From the NCBI GenBank assembly GCA_964461505.1, contig CAYWUW010000003.1, forward strand, positions 38,154-102,153: DNA of 64,000 nt, written 5' to 3'. Below, piece after piece: positions 43,059-52,764 of the stretch. The stretch is from HK-STAS-PATE-42 sp964461505. GTDB taxonomy: Bacteria > Patescibacteriota > Saccharimonadia > Saccharimonadales > HK-STAS-PATE-42. The notes beneath the pieces are model-generated. The model ran no database searches, was not told the DNA's origin, and saw only the letters and a list, made by a program, of their open reading frames with translations. Position numbers and translations under genes: made by a program. Within the stretch, counting starts at the first letter, position 1; each line of letters starts with the position of its first letter.

Positions 43059-43925
43059 CTACAAAAAAAGAGTTGTTGAATTATTATTTTTTAGCGCATT
43101 CTGCGCACAAGGTTTGAGCCGAATGCCGCTATAATTAAAGCGGTTGCTAAAGATGCTCGGATTGAACCGCTTATATGGGCTACGACCAACATAGAACTTA
43201 AAACAGCTAGACAGCCGACTTGCCAGGTTAATTCTGCGGAAAATAAGTAGGATAATCTTTTTTCTTCGTTGGCATTTTTGTAAAAAGCGGTTGTGTAAGC
43301 AGTACCGCTTAGAGAGTTCACTGCTCCAGCGAGCTTGGTATAACTTCCAAACGGTCTGAAATGCAATTGTGGTCTTTCCGGTTCCTGTGGCTAGAGTCAG
43401 TAGAACTCTTTGCTCACCAGCAGAGATAGCCTCAACAGCATGGTTAACTGCGTTTTCTTGGTAGTAGCGAGGACTATACTTACTTCTTTGAAAAGGCTCG
43501 GTTAGAACTTCTTTTTGAATATCGGTTCGATCACCAAGTGTCATAGAGAATAACTCTTCGGGCGTATGGTAGCTGGAGACCTCTTCACCTCTTCCGTTCT
43601 TCATATCGAAGAAGTAAATGCCGTGCCCGTTAGTGCTATACACAAAACGAATATTCAAAGTTTCGGCATATGCCTTTACTTGCTCAAGTCCATCGGTGAT
43701 TTCTTTATCTTCTGACTTTGCTTCTACTATAGCTAGCTTCTGGTTTTGGTATGCTAAGACATAATCTGCTTTTTTCTTCTTTCCTCTTTGGCCAGCACCG
43801 ATTAGACGACCGTCCGTGAATGCGTACTCAGCTATAACTTGAGAACCTAGAGTTTCGTTAATGCCCCACTTTGCAGACTGTATCTGAGGATCTATTAGTT
43901 CAAGGCGCGTGGTAGCTTCGTTCAT
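43059..43925 (-). pseudogene. hsdR: Truncated type I restriction subunit HsdR
   Basis: The N-terminal about 200 residues are good HsdR: the nuclease region with ADYVLAYQNQKLAIVEAKSE (the D...ExK motif), YYQENAVNHAVEAI and the Walker A TLATGTGKTTIAFQ of the translocase. Homology stops after KLYQARW (about 43326). The frame then runs about 89 codons through unrelated sequence. Normal HsdR is over 750 aa, so the translocase motor is missing and restriction activity is unlikely. Confidence 0.85.
43091..43330 (-). pseudogene. 3' remnant of a membrane transporter-like gene
   Basis: In another frame than hsdR, about 80 codons read LAGAVNSLSGTAYTTAFYKN, then AELTWQVGCLAVLSSMLVVA and a basic end. Two hydrophobic helices and a natural stop suggest the C-terminus of a multi-pass transporter whose 5' part is gone. 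It marks the left junction of the accessory island. Confidence 0.55.
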
Positions 43926-43937
43926 ATGTCTATTATT

Positions 43938-45137
43938 CTACATCACTTCCATGAATGCCTGGTGAAGCATGGATTGCTTAAGTTCGCCTATCTTCAGAAG
44001 TTTACGTTCCATAAATTCTAGAATAGCGGCTTCTTTACCCTTAAGTGAATTTACTTTTTCAACAACGGCCTCCTGGATTGTTAGCGGAGGGAGTGAAATA
44101 GGTAATCCTTTCAGAACCTTGACCGACGCGACATTCTGAATTGCAGCACCACCAGTGTTTACAGCAAGCATTTCTTGGAAAACACTGCTCTCGATCCAGT
44201 GCTTCAAGTATAGGCCGTTCAACTTATGCCCTATGGGAGAAAACTTCAGAAGAGCTTGATTAATAATTCCATCTTTAACGCCAGGTGGAATGACAGCAAT
44301 TCTCCCGATCGTTCCTGAGCAGCTCATTATTAGATCGAAGGGCCGAACCTGAAATCTCTGCATTTCATCAAACTTTTCTTTATCTACAAAATATCTGATG
44401 TTTGTAAAGTCACCATAAATCGCATGTCTTTGTTCATAAACTGCGTATCCACTTTTTTTGAAGGTATCCTTCTTAAGACTCCCCCCAAAAGGACCCCTAA
44501 CAAAGTCGCATACGCTACCCAGCGGAAGGGCAGCGTAATTCTGACTACTGATGATCTGCTCGTTAGTGACTTTCTTGAACATATTGCGGAAGTTACTGTA
44601 TTCCATTTGAGTGAGATCAGTTATTCGGTCGATTTGCTTAAAAGCAGCATCTAGTTTTGCCACAACTCTTCGTTGCTCACTAATTGAAGGTGGGGTTGGC
44701 AGGTCTATATTTCGAATGATAATCATATTTAACCCTCGTCGGTCATTCCCCGAGTCACCGGTTATCTTGCGGAGCTCATGGTATCTTCCTTTTAGGTTCC
44801 AATAAATCCATTCGGGCAGAACTTTCGATTGGTCTTTGGGGATTATACTTACCAAGGATTGATTGCAAGTGGCTTCGGTACGTAAGATTGCAACCGTTGC
44901 TCGTGTCTTACCCTGACCATTTAATGCAATCATGACTGAGTTGACGGGAAGAATTCGTGCGTTCGAGTTTTTGAGAGCTTCTTCTGTTATCCTGCCATCA
45001 CAATCGTGTATCTCGCCTTTGTGTATATCTCCAGAAACAAGCCATTTAATGTTACCCCCTTGGAAATATTCCTTATGTGACCGACTCGGTGTACCCCCTG
45101 TCATCAGATTACATATGTCACCAAGTTTGACTGCCAT
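43938..45137 (-). CDS. hsdS: Type I restriction-modification specificity subunit HsdS
   Basis: 399 aa with two target-recognition domains. The first starts VKLGDICNLMTGGTPSRSHK and ends with PTPPSISEQRRVVAKLDAAF (conserved helix); the second spans about 205-350 and closes with LPPLTIQEAVVEKVNSL. HsdS directs HsdM to a bipartite sequence. It starts 2 bp after the hsdM stop. The order is M-S-R on the minus strand. Confidence 0.93.
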   Translation of the reverse strand: MAVKLGDICNLMTGGTPSRSHKEYFQGGNIKWLVSGDIHKGEIHDCDGRITEEALKNSNARILPVNSVMIALNGQGKTRATVAILRTEATCNQSLVSIIPKDQSKVLPEWIYWNLKGRYHELRKITGDSGNDRRGLNMIIIRNIDLPTPPSISEQRRVVAKLDAAFKQIDRITDLTQMEYSNFRNMFKKVTNEQIISSQNYAALPLGSVCDFVRGPFGGSLKKDTFKKSGYAVYEQRHAIYGDFTNIRYFVDKEKFDEMQRFQVRPFDLIMSCSGTIGRIAVIPPGVKDGIINQALLKFSPIGHKLNGLYLKHWIESSVFQEMLAVNTGGAAIQNVASVKVLKGLPISLPPLTIQEAVVEKVNSLKGKEAAILEFMERKLLKIGELKQSMLHQAFMEVM

Positions 45138-45139
45138 AC

Positions 45140-46600
45140 CTATAACTCAATCTCGTCTAGTAATTTTGATATTTCTAAATCAATTTCCTTGATGTCTTGC
45201 AAAATTTCTTTCGGTGACTTCAGCTGTTCAACTTCAGGTTCATTGGGATTCTTGACGCCTAGCTCAAATGTTGTTTTATCAATATCATCAATCTGTACAG
45301 TCCAGCTATTTTGACTATTCTCCCGGCTGCGTAACTTCTTTAGGAAATCAGCCATGTCACTAATGTTGAGAGGTGTGGTTTTACCTAAGTTACGCCCCAC
45401 ATCTAGCTGATAATAAAATATCTCTTTTGTAGGCTCTCCCTTCCTAAAGAAAAGTACGACCGTTTTTACCCCTGTTGAACCAGTCGCGCTAAAGATTCCC
45501 CCATGTAGATCAAGGATAGTGTGGAGATTGAAGTTTTCCAGCAACTGTTTGCGGATTGCACCAGTAGCACCATTTGGTTCGTTTGTTAAGAATGTATTCT
45601 TGATTACAATTGCTGCTTCCCCGCCAACACGAAGCTTCTTCATAAAGTGTTGAAGGAATAAGTTAGCAGTCTCACGGGTTTTAACATCAAAGTTGCGTTG
45701 AATCTCAGAATGCTCGCTTCCTCCAAAGGGTGGATTAGCAAGGATGTAATCATACCTGTCCTTTTCCTGGATATCATGAGTGTCTTCAGCTAGAGTATTC
45801 GTGTGAATCATGTTTGGAGATTCAATTCCGTGAAGAATCATGTTCATCGTGCCTAGTAAATACGGCTCCGGTTTCTTATTCTTTCCAAAGAAAGTACTTT
45901 CTTTTAAGAACTTAAGTTCAGACGGTGTTTTGGTTTTCTCTCTGAGGTAGGAGTAGGCTTCTGTTAAGAATCCTGCAGAACCAGCAGCTCCGTCATAGAT
46001 AGTTTTACCAAGCTCAGGATCAACAGCTTGTACTATGGCCTGGATCAAAGGACGAGGGGTATAGTATTCACCGCTTCTACCTGCACCACCCATGAGCTTT
46101 AATCTATCTTCGTAAAGTGCAGAAAGGTCGTCGAGTTCATCCTGAGTCTTAAACTCAAGCTTATCAATGATGTCTATTACCTCTCGCAGATTACGTCCAC
46201 TCTGAATTTTATTTGTGACTTCACCGAATATCTCTCCTATCTTATAGAGAAGAGATTTTGGATCTACAGTTATATTCTTAAACTCTTTTAGGTAGGGAAA
46301 AAGTTTATTATTAACGAACTCAATTAGATCATCGCCTACTAGCTGTGCTGATATGTCGGCAGAGCCATCTGCTTTTTTAGGCGCTGCCCAATTGTCCCAC
46401 TGGAACTCCTCTTTAAATAATGGCTCATATGGCTTATCTGTGAATACCGCCTCTTGCTTACGAATATCTTCTAGGTCGTCAAGATACTTAAGAAAGAGGA
46501 TCCAGGACATTTGCGCCATGTAGTCGTTGGCACCATTGGTACCAGCATCCTCGTGGAGGATATTATCGATCTTTTTAAACTCTGTTTGTATGTTTGTCAT
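45140..46600 (-). CDS. hsdM: Type I restriction-modification DNA methyltransferase HsdM
   Basis: 486 aa N6-adenine methyltransferase. An N-terminal helical domain (about 1-150), SAM motif I DGAAGSAGFLTEAY near 205, catalytic motif IV NPPFGGSEH near 290, and VVLFFRKGEPT near 370. It appears intact. With hsdR truncated, HsdM-HsdS would act as a solitary methylation system. Confidence 0.95.
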   Translation of the reverse strand: MTNIQTEFKKIDNILHEDAGTNGANDYMAQMSWILFLKYLDDLEDIRKQEAVFTDKPYEPLFKEEFQWDNWAAPKKADGSADISAQLVGDDLIEFVNNKLFPYLKEFKNITVDPKSLLYKIGEIFGEVTNKIQSGRNLREVIDIIDKLEFKTQDELDDLSALYEDRLKLMGGAGRSGEYYTPRPLIQAIVQAVDPELGKTIYDGAAGSAGFLTEAYSYLREKTKTPSELKFLKESTFFGKNKKPEPYLLGTMNMILHGIESPNMIHTNTLAEDTHDIQEKDRYDYILANPPFGGSEHSEIQRNFDVKTRETANLFLQHFMKKLRVGGEAAIVIKNTFLTNEPNGATGAIRKQLLENFNLHTILDLHGGIFSATGSTGVKTVVLFFRKGEPTKEIFYYQLDVGRNLGKTTPLNISDMADFLKKLRSRENSQNSWTVQIDDIDKTTFELGVKNPNEPEVEQLKSPKEILQDIKEIDLEISKLLDEIEL

Positions 46601-46892
46601 TACTAGATATTAGTATGCCTTACAAAATACTATTCAAAATAGCTGACACTGTGTTATCCTTATGTTTATATACAGATTAATTATATCTGCTGAACATGCC
46701 AGCTGTTAGGCAGTAACAGAAAATACAATGAAATTATAGAGTGCGACGGCACAAGCAGATAAATACGTCCAAATACAAAAACAATACAAATTAATTACTT
46801 ATAAACCTGGATACCCTAAATAGGTATTTCTTAGGTGTTTTAGATGCGACCAAAATCGTATTGTTTTAACGTTCTTAATGAAAGGAACAAGT
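46601..46892. other. Divergent intergenic region
   Basis: About 290 bp between hsdM and the ParB-methyltransferase gene. A small hairpin ATACC-CTAAATA-GGTAT lies near 46812, and an AAAGGA ribosome binding site at 46881-46886. I could not place a convincing promoter or operator. Confidence 0.4.
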
Positions 46893-48245
46893 ATGGACGA
46901 GAAAATAAAGGTGGAGCACGTCGCTATAGACGTGCTAAAACCAGCAACATATAACCCACGCAAGTGGAGTGAAGAAAAGATTCAGCAACTGAGTGAAAGT
47001 ATTAGTAGCTTTGGCTTGGTGGATCCAATTTTGGTGAATGGAGCTGAGACAAGAAAGAATATAGTTATTGGAGGTCATTTTAGGCTGAAAGTAGCTAAAG
47101 ACTTGGGATATGAAAAGGTTCCAGTCGTCTACATCAATATAGATGATGAAGCTAAAGAGAAGGAGCTAAACTTAAGACTTAATAAGAACTTAGGTGATTG
47201 GGACTTTGAACTTCTTAAAGACTTCGACCAAGAGCTACTTCTAGATATTGGTTTTGATAGTGTAGAGCTTGATGAGATCTATACAGAGGATCTTTTGAGA
47301 GAAGATACTTTTGATCTAGCTAAAGAGCTAGAGAAATTGGATATTAAGAAGATCACCGTGAAGAAGGGAGATGTGTACGCACTTGGTGACTCAAGACTAA
47401 TGTGCGGAGACTCAACTGTTGAGCAAGACTTCTCTACTCTAATGGGAGAGGATAAAGCGGATATGTGTATGACCGATCCTCCGTATATTCTTGATTATCT
47501 AAATGCTAAGCGGCATGGAAAGCCGACGGAAGGATTTGGGAATAAGAGGAATAGAAAGTACTTAGAAACAGATGAGATCCCAGAAGACTTCACTGAACTA
47601 TGGATGGCAAATGTTGCTAAGGCTGCAAAGCCAGACTTTTCAATTATCTGCTATGAGAATTGGAAGAATGTTCGAACCATCTGGAATGAGATGGAGAAGT
47701 ATTGGAAAGTTAAGAATATGATTGTTTGGCACCTGGCGAATCGTCACCAGAACTTTGCTGCAAAGTATAAGTTCTTTTCGAAGCATGATATTGCTATGGT
47801 AGGTGGAAGTGGGACTGTGGAGTACAACCACGAAGAAGAACCAGATGGCTTGCAGGAGGAATTTGAAACAGCACTTTATGCAATCTCTGGAAGACCTCAG
47901 TGGGAAGGTTATGCTAAAGGAAAAGATAAGATGTTCCAGCCCACAGACTTTATTGATTTCAATGCAGATGATGAGAAGCACTCAGGGCAAGGAATTATCT
48001 TTGGGACTAAACCGCTGCAGATATTAATACCTTATATAAAGGTATTAACTAAACGAGGAGATTTAGTGGTGGAGCCGTTTTGTGGATCTGGCTCTACTTT
48101 GATTGCCTCAACAAAATTGAAGCGGAGATGCTTCATTATGGAAAAGTCGCCTGTTTATGCAGAAGTGGCACTTAGACGCTGGGAAAAGGAAACTGGACTG
48201 AAGCGTAGATTAATATCAAGGTTAAGTGAAAATGAGGAGAACTAA
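46893..48245 (+). CDS. ParB-like domain fused to DNA methyltransferase
   Basis: 450 aa. Residues about 5-95 are a ParB/Srx-type domain (KPATYNPRKWSEEKIQQLSE, IVIGGHFRLKVAKDLGY). The C-terminal part is a beta-class methyltransferase: catalytic DMCMTDPPYILDYL near 195 and SAM-binding VVEPFCGSGSTLIA near 395. Such fusions are common on phages and conjugative elements. AAAGGA lies 6 nt before ATG 46893, preferred over ATG 46878. A close paralogue begins at 63378. Confidence 0.9.
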   Translation: MDEKIKVEHVAIDVLKPATYNPRKWSEEKIQQLSESISSFGLVDPILVNGAETRKNIVIGGHFRLKVAKDLGYEKVPVVYINIDDEAKEKELNLRLNKNLGDWDFELLKDFDQELLLDIGFDSVELDEIYTEDLLREDTFDLAKELEKLDIKKITVKKGDVYALGDSRLMCGDSTVEQDFSTLMGEDKADMCMTDPPYILDYLNAKRHGKPTEGFGNKRNRKYLETDEIPEDFTELWMANVAKAAKPDFSIICYENWKNVRTIWNEMEKYWKVKNMIVWHLANRHQNFAAKYKFFSKHDIAMVGGSGTVEYNHEEEPDGLQEEFETALYAISGRPQWEGYAKGKDKMFQPTDFIDFNADDEKHSGQGIIFGTKPLQILIPYIKVLTKRGDLVVEPFCGSGSTLIASTKLKRRCFIMEKSPVYAEVALRRWEKETGLKRRLISRLSENEEN

Positions 48246-48768
48246 AAAGTTAGAAAAAGGGCTAATAGAAGAACTGGAAAAGACTGGCAATGTATTTATA
48301 GCTTGCAATAAGGTTGCACTATCGCGCGCCACATACTATAGATGGAAAAATGATGACTTAGACTTCCGAAATAGAACTGACGAGGCCATAGAGATTGGTC
48401 GTGCGAATATGGCAGAGTTTGGAGAATCTAAGCTTCTTAGAAACGTTGAGAATGGAGACCAGAGGGCAATTGAATTTCTGTTAAGGCATAATGATCCCCG
48501 CTATCGAAATATGAATGGCCGTGAACTTCAGGAGCAAATAGATATAATTGAAGATAAGTATAGAAAAGATTTTGGCTTCTTATCTCAAATAACTACTGCT
48601 ATATTTGATGCACTACCGGAAGAACTAATAGTTAAGATATTTAAGCTTGGTGATGGTATGAAAACACTCGATGAAGGACTGAGCGCTGCTGAACAGAAAA
48701 AAGTCAATGAAGTTTTGGCAAGCGCGTACCTATCTTCGGTTCTTAAAAGCCATAAAAAGAAGGACTAG
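48232..48768 (+). CDS. Terminase small subunit-like helix-turn-helix protein
   Basis: 178 aa. The N-terminus, LIEELEKTGNVFIACNKVAL followed by SRATYYRWKNDDLDF, is the helix-turn-helix of phage terminase small subunits, followed by AIEFLLRHNDPRYRN as in several of them. It overlaps the methyltransferase stop by 14 bp, suggesting coupled translation. No large terminase follows, so it may be a phage remnant or a recruited regulator. Confidence 0.7.
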   Translation: MRRTKKLEKGLIEELEKTGNVFIACNKVALSRATYYRWKNDDLDFRNRTDEAIEIGRANMAEFGESKLLRNVENGDQRAIEFLLRHNDPRYRNMNGRELQEQIDIIEDKYRKDFGFLSQITTAIFDALPEELIVKIFKLGDGMKTLDEGLSAAEQKKVNEVLASAYLSSVLKSHKKKD

Positions 48769-48823
48769 TGTTGTAACCTTTGATATTGAAACCTCAAGCT
48801 TATGGATGTTATTAATTATAGTA

Positions 48824-49393
48824 ATGAGCGTCTCTAGTTATAGACGTAATGTCGCCAATGGACACACTGGGCCAACAACCTCGACTTGCTTTCCTGCGGC
48901 ACTTGAACAGCTCTCACCAAGACATGCATTTAGTGGAGACGTGTATCAAAGATACAGGGAGACTGTAGATGTAGTCTGCTCTCTTGAAGGTCAAGGACTT
49001 AGAAGAGTTAACCCCTTGTTGAAAGATTTGTATGGGTATTTAGCTACAGAACTAGGATATTCATATGGTGACATATCTTTTGAGAGGCTTAGATCAATTG
49101 AAGAGTTTAGGGATAGAGTATGTGATTTGCTCGCATCTTCTAGCAGGGTGGTAGTAGACATAATGACAGAGGGGTGCCATGGAGGTGCTCAAGGATATGT
49201 CCATTCGGTAGGTATATCTGCAGTAGGTGGCCTGTGCAATCAGATGGTTAGGCTCAGGAGCACATGGCTACCATCTGAGCTTACTGGTGTAATACCACTT
49301 GATTCAGTATTCCCCCACCTCGCTCAGCTCAAAGATCCGCCAAGGCAAAGATATGAATTTAATGATGCTAACTTAGCCGCCCTACCATCTTAG
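48824..49393 (+). CDS. Hypothetical protein
   Basis: 189 aa if started at MSVSSYRRN; the frame is open further upstream into the previous gene, and ATG 48806 is also possible. Not recognised. It has several Cys/His (SRVVVDIMTEGCHGGAQGYV) and a soluble mixed composition. No ribosome binding site decides the start. Confidence 0.55.
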   Translation: MSVSSYRRNVANGHTGPTTSTCFPAALEQLSPRHAFSGDVYQRYRETVDVVCSLEGQGLRRVNPLLKDLYGYLATELGYSYGDISFERLRSIEEFRDRVCDLLASSSRVVVDIMTEGCHGGAQGYVHSVGISAVGGLCNQMVRLRSTWLPSELTGVIPLDSVFPHLAQLKDPPRQRYEFNDANLAALPS

Positions 49394-49445
49394 GTTTTGC
49401 TTCTAGCGCTAGCTTAGCTCAAAACCTTTGCGGTATACTCTAAAA

Positions 49446-49580
49446 TGTCTAGGACATCCAAACAAACAGAGTGACTCGATCATTTATGTAGTTGTGCCAT
49501 TAAAAGGGCAGCTACGTAAAAAAGAATAGGCATAACTGCTTGTTTGGGTCCTAGACAGTCCAGCGTGGCTGTCCTTTTTT
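49446..49580 (+). ncRNA. Candidate structured RNA with own terminator
   Basis: A TATACT box (49434-49439) precedes about 135 nt that folds well on paper. A long outer stem joins GTCTAGGAC-CCAAACAA (49447-49466) with TTGTTTGG-GTCCTAGAC (49540-49556). A central asymmetric bubble follows, and an inner hairpin (GTAGTTGTGCC/GGGCAGCTAC) is capped by ATTAAAA. It ends with terminator GACAGTCC...GGCTGTC and TTTTTT. No frame of use is present. The rod-with-bubble shape recalls 6S RNA, but identity is not established; a copy-control or antisense RNA is equally possible. Confidence 0.6.
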
Positions 49581-49648
49581 ATATATAGAAAATAGATATA
49601 GCCTCCTGGAAGTTAATTAATAAAAGTTAATAACCAAAGGGAGGTTAT

Positions 49649-49945
49649 ATGGATCAAAGGTTAGCATCAGAGAAGGTGGTTGTTGCAGCACCAATGTCAC
49701 TGGCTGGTTCTGCTGCTAGAATATGGAAGATTACAGACTTAGTGCCAAATGTATTTGTTAAATGGATGCTTTTAGTACCTATTGCACTCATGCTGATTAT
49801 GATGGCATGGATGGTAGTGGCAGTGTGGTACATAATATTTGGCATACTATTAGTACCTTACAGACTTATTAGGAGGTCCGGGAGAAAGGGCAAAAGACAG
49901 GCTTTGCAGCACAGGGAGCTTTTAGAAAAGATAGGGGCAAAATAA
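49649..49945 (+). CDS. Small membrane protein, hypothetical
   Basis: 98 aa. A strong AGGGAGG ribosome binding site lies before the ATG. Two close hydrophobic helices (about 40-76, VKWMLLVPIALMLIMMAWMV) and a basic C-terminus (RLIRRSGRKGKRQALQHREL). Not recognised. It may work with the next membrane protein. Confidence 0.65.
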   Translation: MDQRLASEKVVVAAPMSLAGSAARIWKITDLVPNVFVKWMLLVPIALMLIMMAWMVVAVWYIIFGILLVPYRLIRRSGRKGKRQALQHRELLEKIGAK

Positions 49946-49999
49946 TAGAAAGTGGTTATGTTTGGAGTAGCTGCTTCCAGCAGCTAGAATACTCTAATA

Positions 50000-51418
50000 A
50001 TGAGTGATACGTTCAGAAGCCCACTTTCTAGATACCCTAACATAGACGAGAGTAATTCCTTGCGAGTTAACGTAGCCGGCTTCTCTAAGCTAGACACGTC
50101 TAACGAACAGCTACAACAAGCCATCAGAGAACTTGTTGAGTTACGACAAGTTCTTTTAGTGGCCGAATCTACAGACCTAATCAACAGCTTCATTGAAGTA
50201 AGGAGGCTATACACTGAAGCCATTAGGTGGCTAGGTCTTGACCACCAAATCAATGACCTTGTAGTTGTACCCCCATCAACTGACTACCAGTCGATTGATC
50301 CAAACTCCGTTTCTTTATTTCAACAGTTTGTTAACTCAATTAAGTCTACCTATTTAAACACTCCCCAGTACTACGCCATACAGGCACAAATTGGGTTAGA
50401 AAAGAGTAGCAGGATACTACAGCTAGACCTTGAGGCAGACAAACTATCGGACGAATTTAAGACTTCTTTACGAGAAGCCCAGAAGAGGTTGGCAGAGTCT
50501 ACTGATAGCGATAAGAACGAGTTGCTTAGACAGCTGAACGATCTTGTCTCTACACAGAAGGCCTCTACCCAAGAGGCCACCACGGAAGCACTTAACTCCA
50601 TCAAGCAAGCAAAGGCTCTAGAGATATGGCATGAAGAGTACAAAAAGAATATAGAGCTTTACGAGTTGAAGCTAGACGGTCCACGGTGGAAGGCTCTTTC
50701 ATTACGTGCTCGGCTGACTAACCTTAGGATAAGAACACAGGAACTAAAGTATGAACTAATTAAATTTAAGGAATCTGAACTTAGCCCCATAGATAACAAG
50801 TCTAGTAGGCCTGGCTTGAGGCAGGTTATGAAGCTACTGATAATCAATATAAAGTACCTTTGCTACCTAGGCTTTGTATCTATTAGATTTGCCATTCTAG
50901 CGGTTGTGGGGTCTGTCTCCTATCTATACGGCAAGACCATTAGATCTGCAAGGGGCCAAAGGATAGTCTGGTTTGTTATATTGGGTTCTGTTCTTATAGG
51001 TCAGTCCTTGATATTTACCAGTGTGTTGCTGAACGGCAAGCTACATGATTTCCCCATACAGGACTTCATAAGAAGCCATAACCTGAACCTTCTTGTGAGC
51101 AATGAGTATGTATTGGCAAAGATAAGTATCTTCCTGGGCTTTATCCTAGTTCCCTCTCTTGGTTACACTTTTTCTAATAGAAACTTTAGGATTTACTCAA
51201 ACTTGCTGGAACAATACAGACATAGATACACGGTAGCCACCACCCTGCAGGGAGTACTCAGTAATATTACAGAGTCTGAAGACAATAAAGATGTAAGGAC
51301 TCAGTTAGCCGGAGTAGCTGCCTTGGCAATGTTTGAAATGAAAAATGTAGGCCACCTATCCAAGAAGGATGGTGACTCTGTGCCACTTATGGGCGCCATA
51401 CAGGGTATTTTCAAATAG
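50000..51418 (+). CDS. Hypothetical membrane protein with coiled coil
   Basis: 472 aa, not recognised. Residues about 30-250 are helical and rich in Gln/Glu/Leu, with coiled-coil segments such as EQLQQAIRELVELRQVLLVA. Three membrane segments follow (about 283-310, 322-342, 368-388). The C-terminal about 80 residues are soluble. The codon use contains no core motif. It may be an envelope function of the mobile element. Confidence 0.6.
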   Translation: MSDTFRSPLSRYPNIDESNSLRVNVAGFSKLDTSNEQLQQAIRELVELRQVLLVAESTDLINSFIEVRRLYTEAIRWLGLDHQINDLVVVPPSTDYQSIDPNSVSLFQQFVNSIKSTYLNTPQYYAIQAQIGLEKSSRILQLDLEADKLSDEFKTSLREAQKRLAESTDSDKNELLRQLNDLVSTQKASTQEATTEALNSIKQAKALEIWHEEYKKNIELYELKLDGPRWKALSLRARLTNLRIRTQELKYELIKFKESELSPIDNKSSRPGLRQVMKLLIINIKYLCYLGFVSIRFAILAVVGSVSYLYGKTIRSARGQRIVWFVILGSVLIGQSLIFTSVLLNGKLHDFPIQDFIRSHNLNLLVSNEYVLAKISIFLGFILVPSLGYTFSNRNFRIYSNLLEQYRHRYTVATTLQGVLSNITESEDNKDVRTQLAGVAALAMFEMKNVGHLSKKDGDSVPLMGAIQGIFK

Positions 51419-51462
51419 CTAGCTTTCCTAAAACCTTCGCGGTATGATTGTTCGTTGCAGCC

Positions 51463-52764
51463 ATGCTGGACAATAATACTCAACAATTAAAATATTGCCT
51501 GTACGCAAGAAAATCATCTGAATCGGATGAACGTCAGGCAATGAGTATTGATTCACAACTTGCCGAGATGAGATCTATGGCTGAGAGTGAAGGACTTAGC
51601 GTTGTATCAGAGCTGCAAGAAAGTCATTCTGCTAAAGATTCTGGCCAAAGACCGTTATATAACAAGCTACTACAGGGCTTGAGAGACGATGAGTACAACG
51701 CAATCTTAACTTGGGCACCAGATAGACTCTCAAGAAACGCAGGGGATCTAGGGGCAGTTGTAGACCTAATGGATCAAGGTAAACTTCTGCATATCAGAAC
51801 CTACTCCCAGACATTCACTAACAACCCGAACGAAAAATTCCTCCTGATGATTCTCTGCTCTCAGGCCAAGCTAGAGAACGATAATAAAAGTGTAAATGTT
51901 AAGAGAGGAATTAGATCTAAATGCGAGATGGGCTGGCGACCAGGAGTTGCGCCTCTTGGGTATATTAATAGAGCCTTTGGAGGAGTTAAAGATATTATTC
52001 CAGACCCAGAGCGTGCAGAGATTATAACCGAGATGTTTAGGAGGGCTGGGCAAGAGAATTGGAGTAGCAGGAGATTGAAAGTCTGGATGGATGAACAGAA
52101 TCTTACGAGCAGAGCAGGTAAAACAGTTGCCGTAAGCCAAATCCTTAAGATGTTAAAGAACCCATTTTACTACGGTGAGTTTCAATACCCAGAAGAACCT
52201 GATGGTAAATGGTATAAGGGTGCGCACGAACCTCTCATATCTAAGGAGTTATTCGACCTAGTACAAGAGACAAGAGGATTAGTTAAAGGCAAGTGGGGGC
52301 TAAAACAGTTTGCATTCCGAGGACTACTTGAATGTGGAACTTGTGGGGCTGGAGTAACGGGAGAGGATAAATACAAGAAAATTAAAAGTGATGGATCTAT
52401 CCGAAGGTATGTCTACTACAGGTGCACTAAGAAGAAGGATGCCAAGTGTCCAGAAAAGTACATTGGAGAACCCGAATTAACTAGAGCGATCCTAGAACAC
52501 ATTGAAACTTCCGGTAAGGATATTAAAATATCCAGCGCATTAAGAGCTTCTTCAGAACGCTACACTGCGATGATGAAGACTATGTATGAATACCACAAAG
52601 TCAAGACAGAATTTGATGCCCCACTTATCGAGTATGCTCGCTATGTTCTAGGAAAGGGTACCGAAGATGAGAAGAGAGCCCTGGCCAAAGGAATTGTGAG
52701 CAAGCTTGTTTTTAAGAATGGAAGAGTTAATAAGGTTCGGGAACCACTCGAAGACTTAATCTAA
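51463..52764 (+). CDS. Large serine recombinase
   Basis: 433 aa. An N-terminal resolvase domain with YARKSSESDERQAMSIDSQL (catalytic Ser near residue 13), ILTWAPDRLSRNAGDLG, then the recombinase domain (about 165-260: GWRPGVAPLGYIN, ILKMLKNPFYYGEF) and a zinc ribbon CGTCGAGVTG...YRCTKKKDAKC. These enzymes integrate and excise elements at short att sites without accessory proteins. An open TTG start at 51448 overlaps a TATGAT box, so ATG 51463 is preferred. It is the best candidate for mobilising this island. Confidence 0.93.
   Translation: MLDNNTQQLKYCLYARKSSESDERQAMSIDSQLAEMRSMAESEGLSVVSELQESHSAKDSGQRPLYNKLLQGLRDDEYNAILTWAPDRLSRNAGDLGAVVDLMDQGKLLHIRTYSQTFTNNPNEKFLLMILCSQAKLENDNKSVNVKRGIRSKCEMGWRPGVAPLGYINRAFGGVKDIIPDPERAEIITEMFRRAGQENWSSRRLKVWMDEQNLTSRAGKTVAVSQILKMLKNPFYYGEFQYPEEPDGKWYKGAHEPLISKELFDLVQETRGLVKGKWGLKQFAFRGLLECGTCGAGVTGEDKYKKIKSDGSIRRYVYYRCTKKKDAKCPEKYIGEPELTRAILEHIETSGKDIKISSALRASSERYTAMMKTMYEYHKVKTEFDAPLIEYARYVLGKGTEDEKRALAKGIVSKLVFKNGRVNKVREPLEDLI

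Noticed and set aside
43091..43366. Separate intact small membrane protein gene
   Set aside because: Its upstream part lies inside hsdR sequence, so it is better read as the 3' remnant of a transporter gene.
49446..49580. Firm identification as 6S RNA
   Set aside because: The overall shape is similar, but it is shorter than usual and no conserved sequence could be confirmed; kept only as a candidate RNA.
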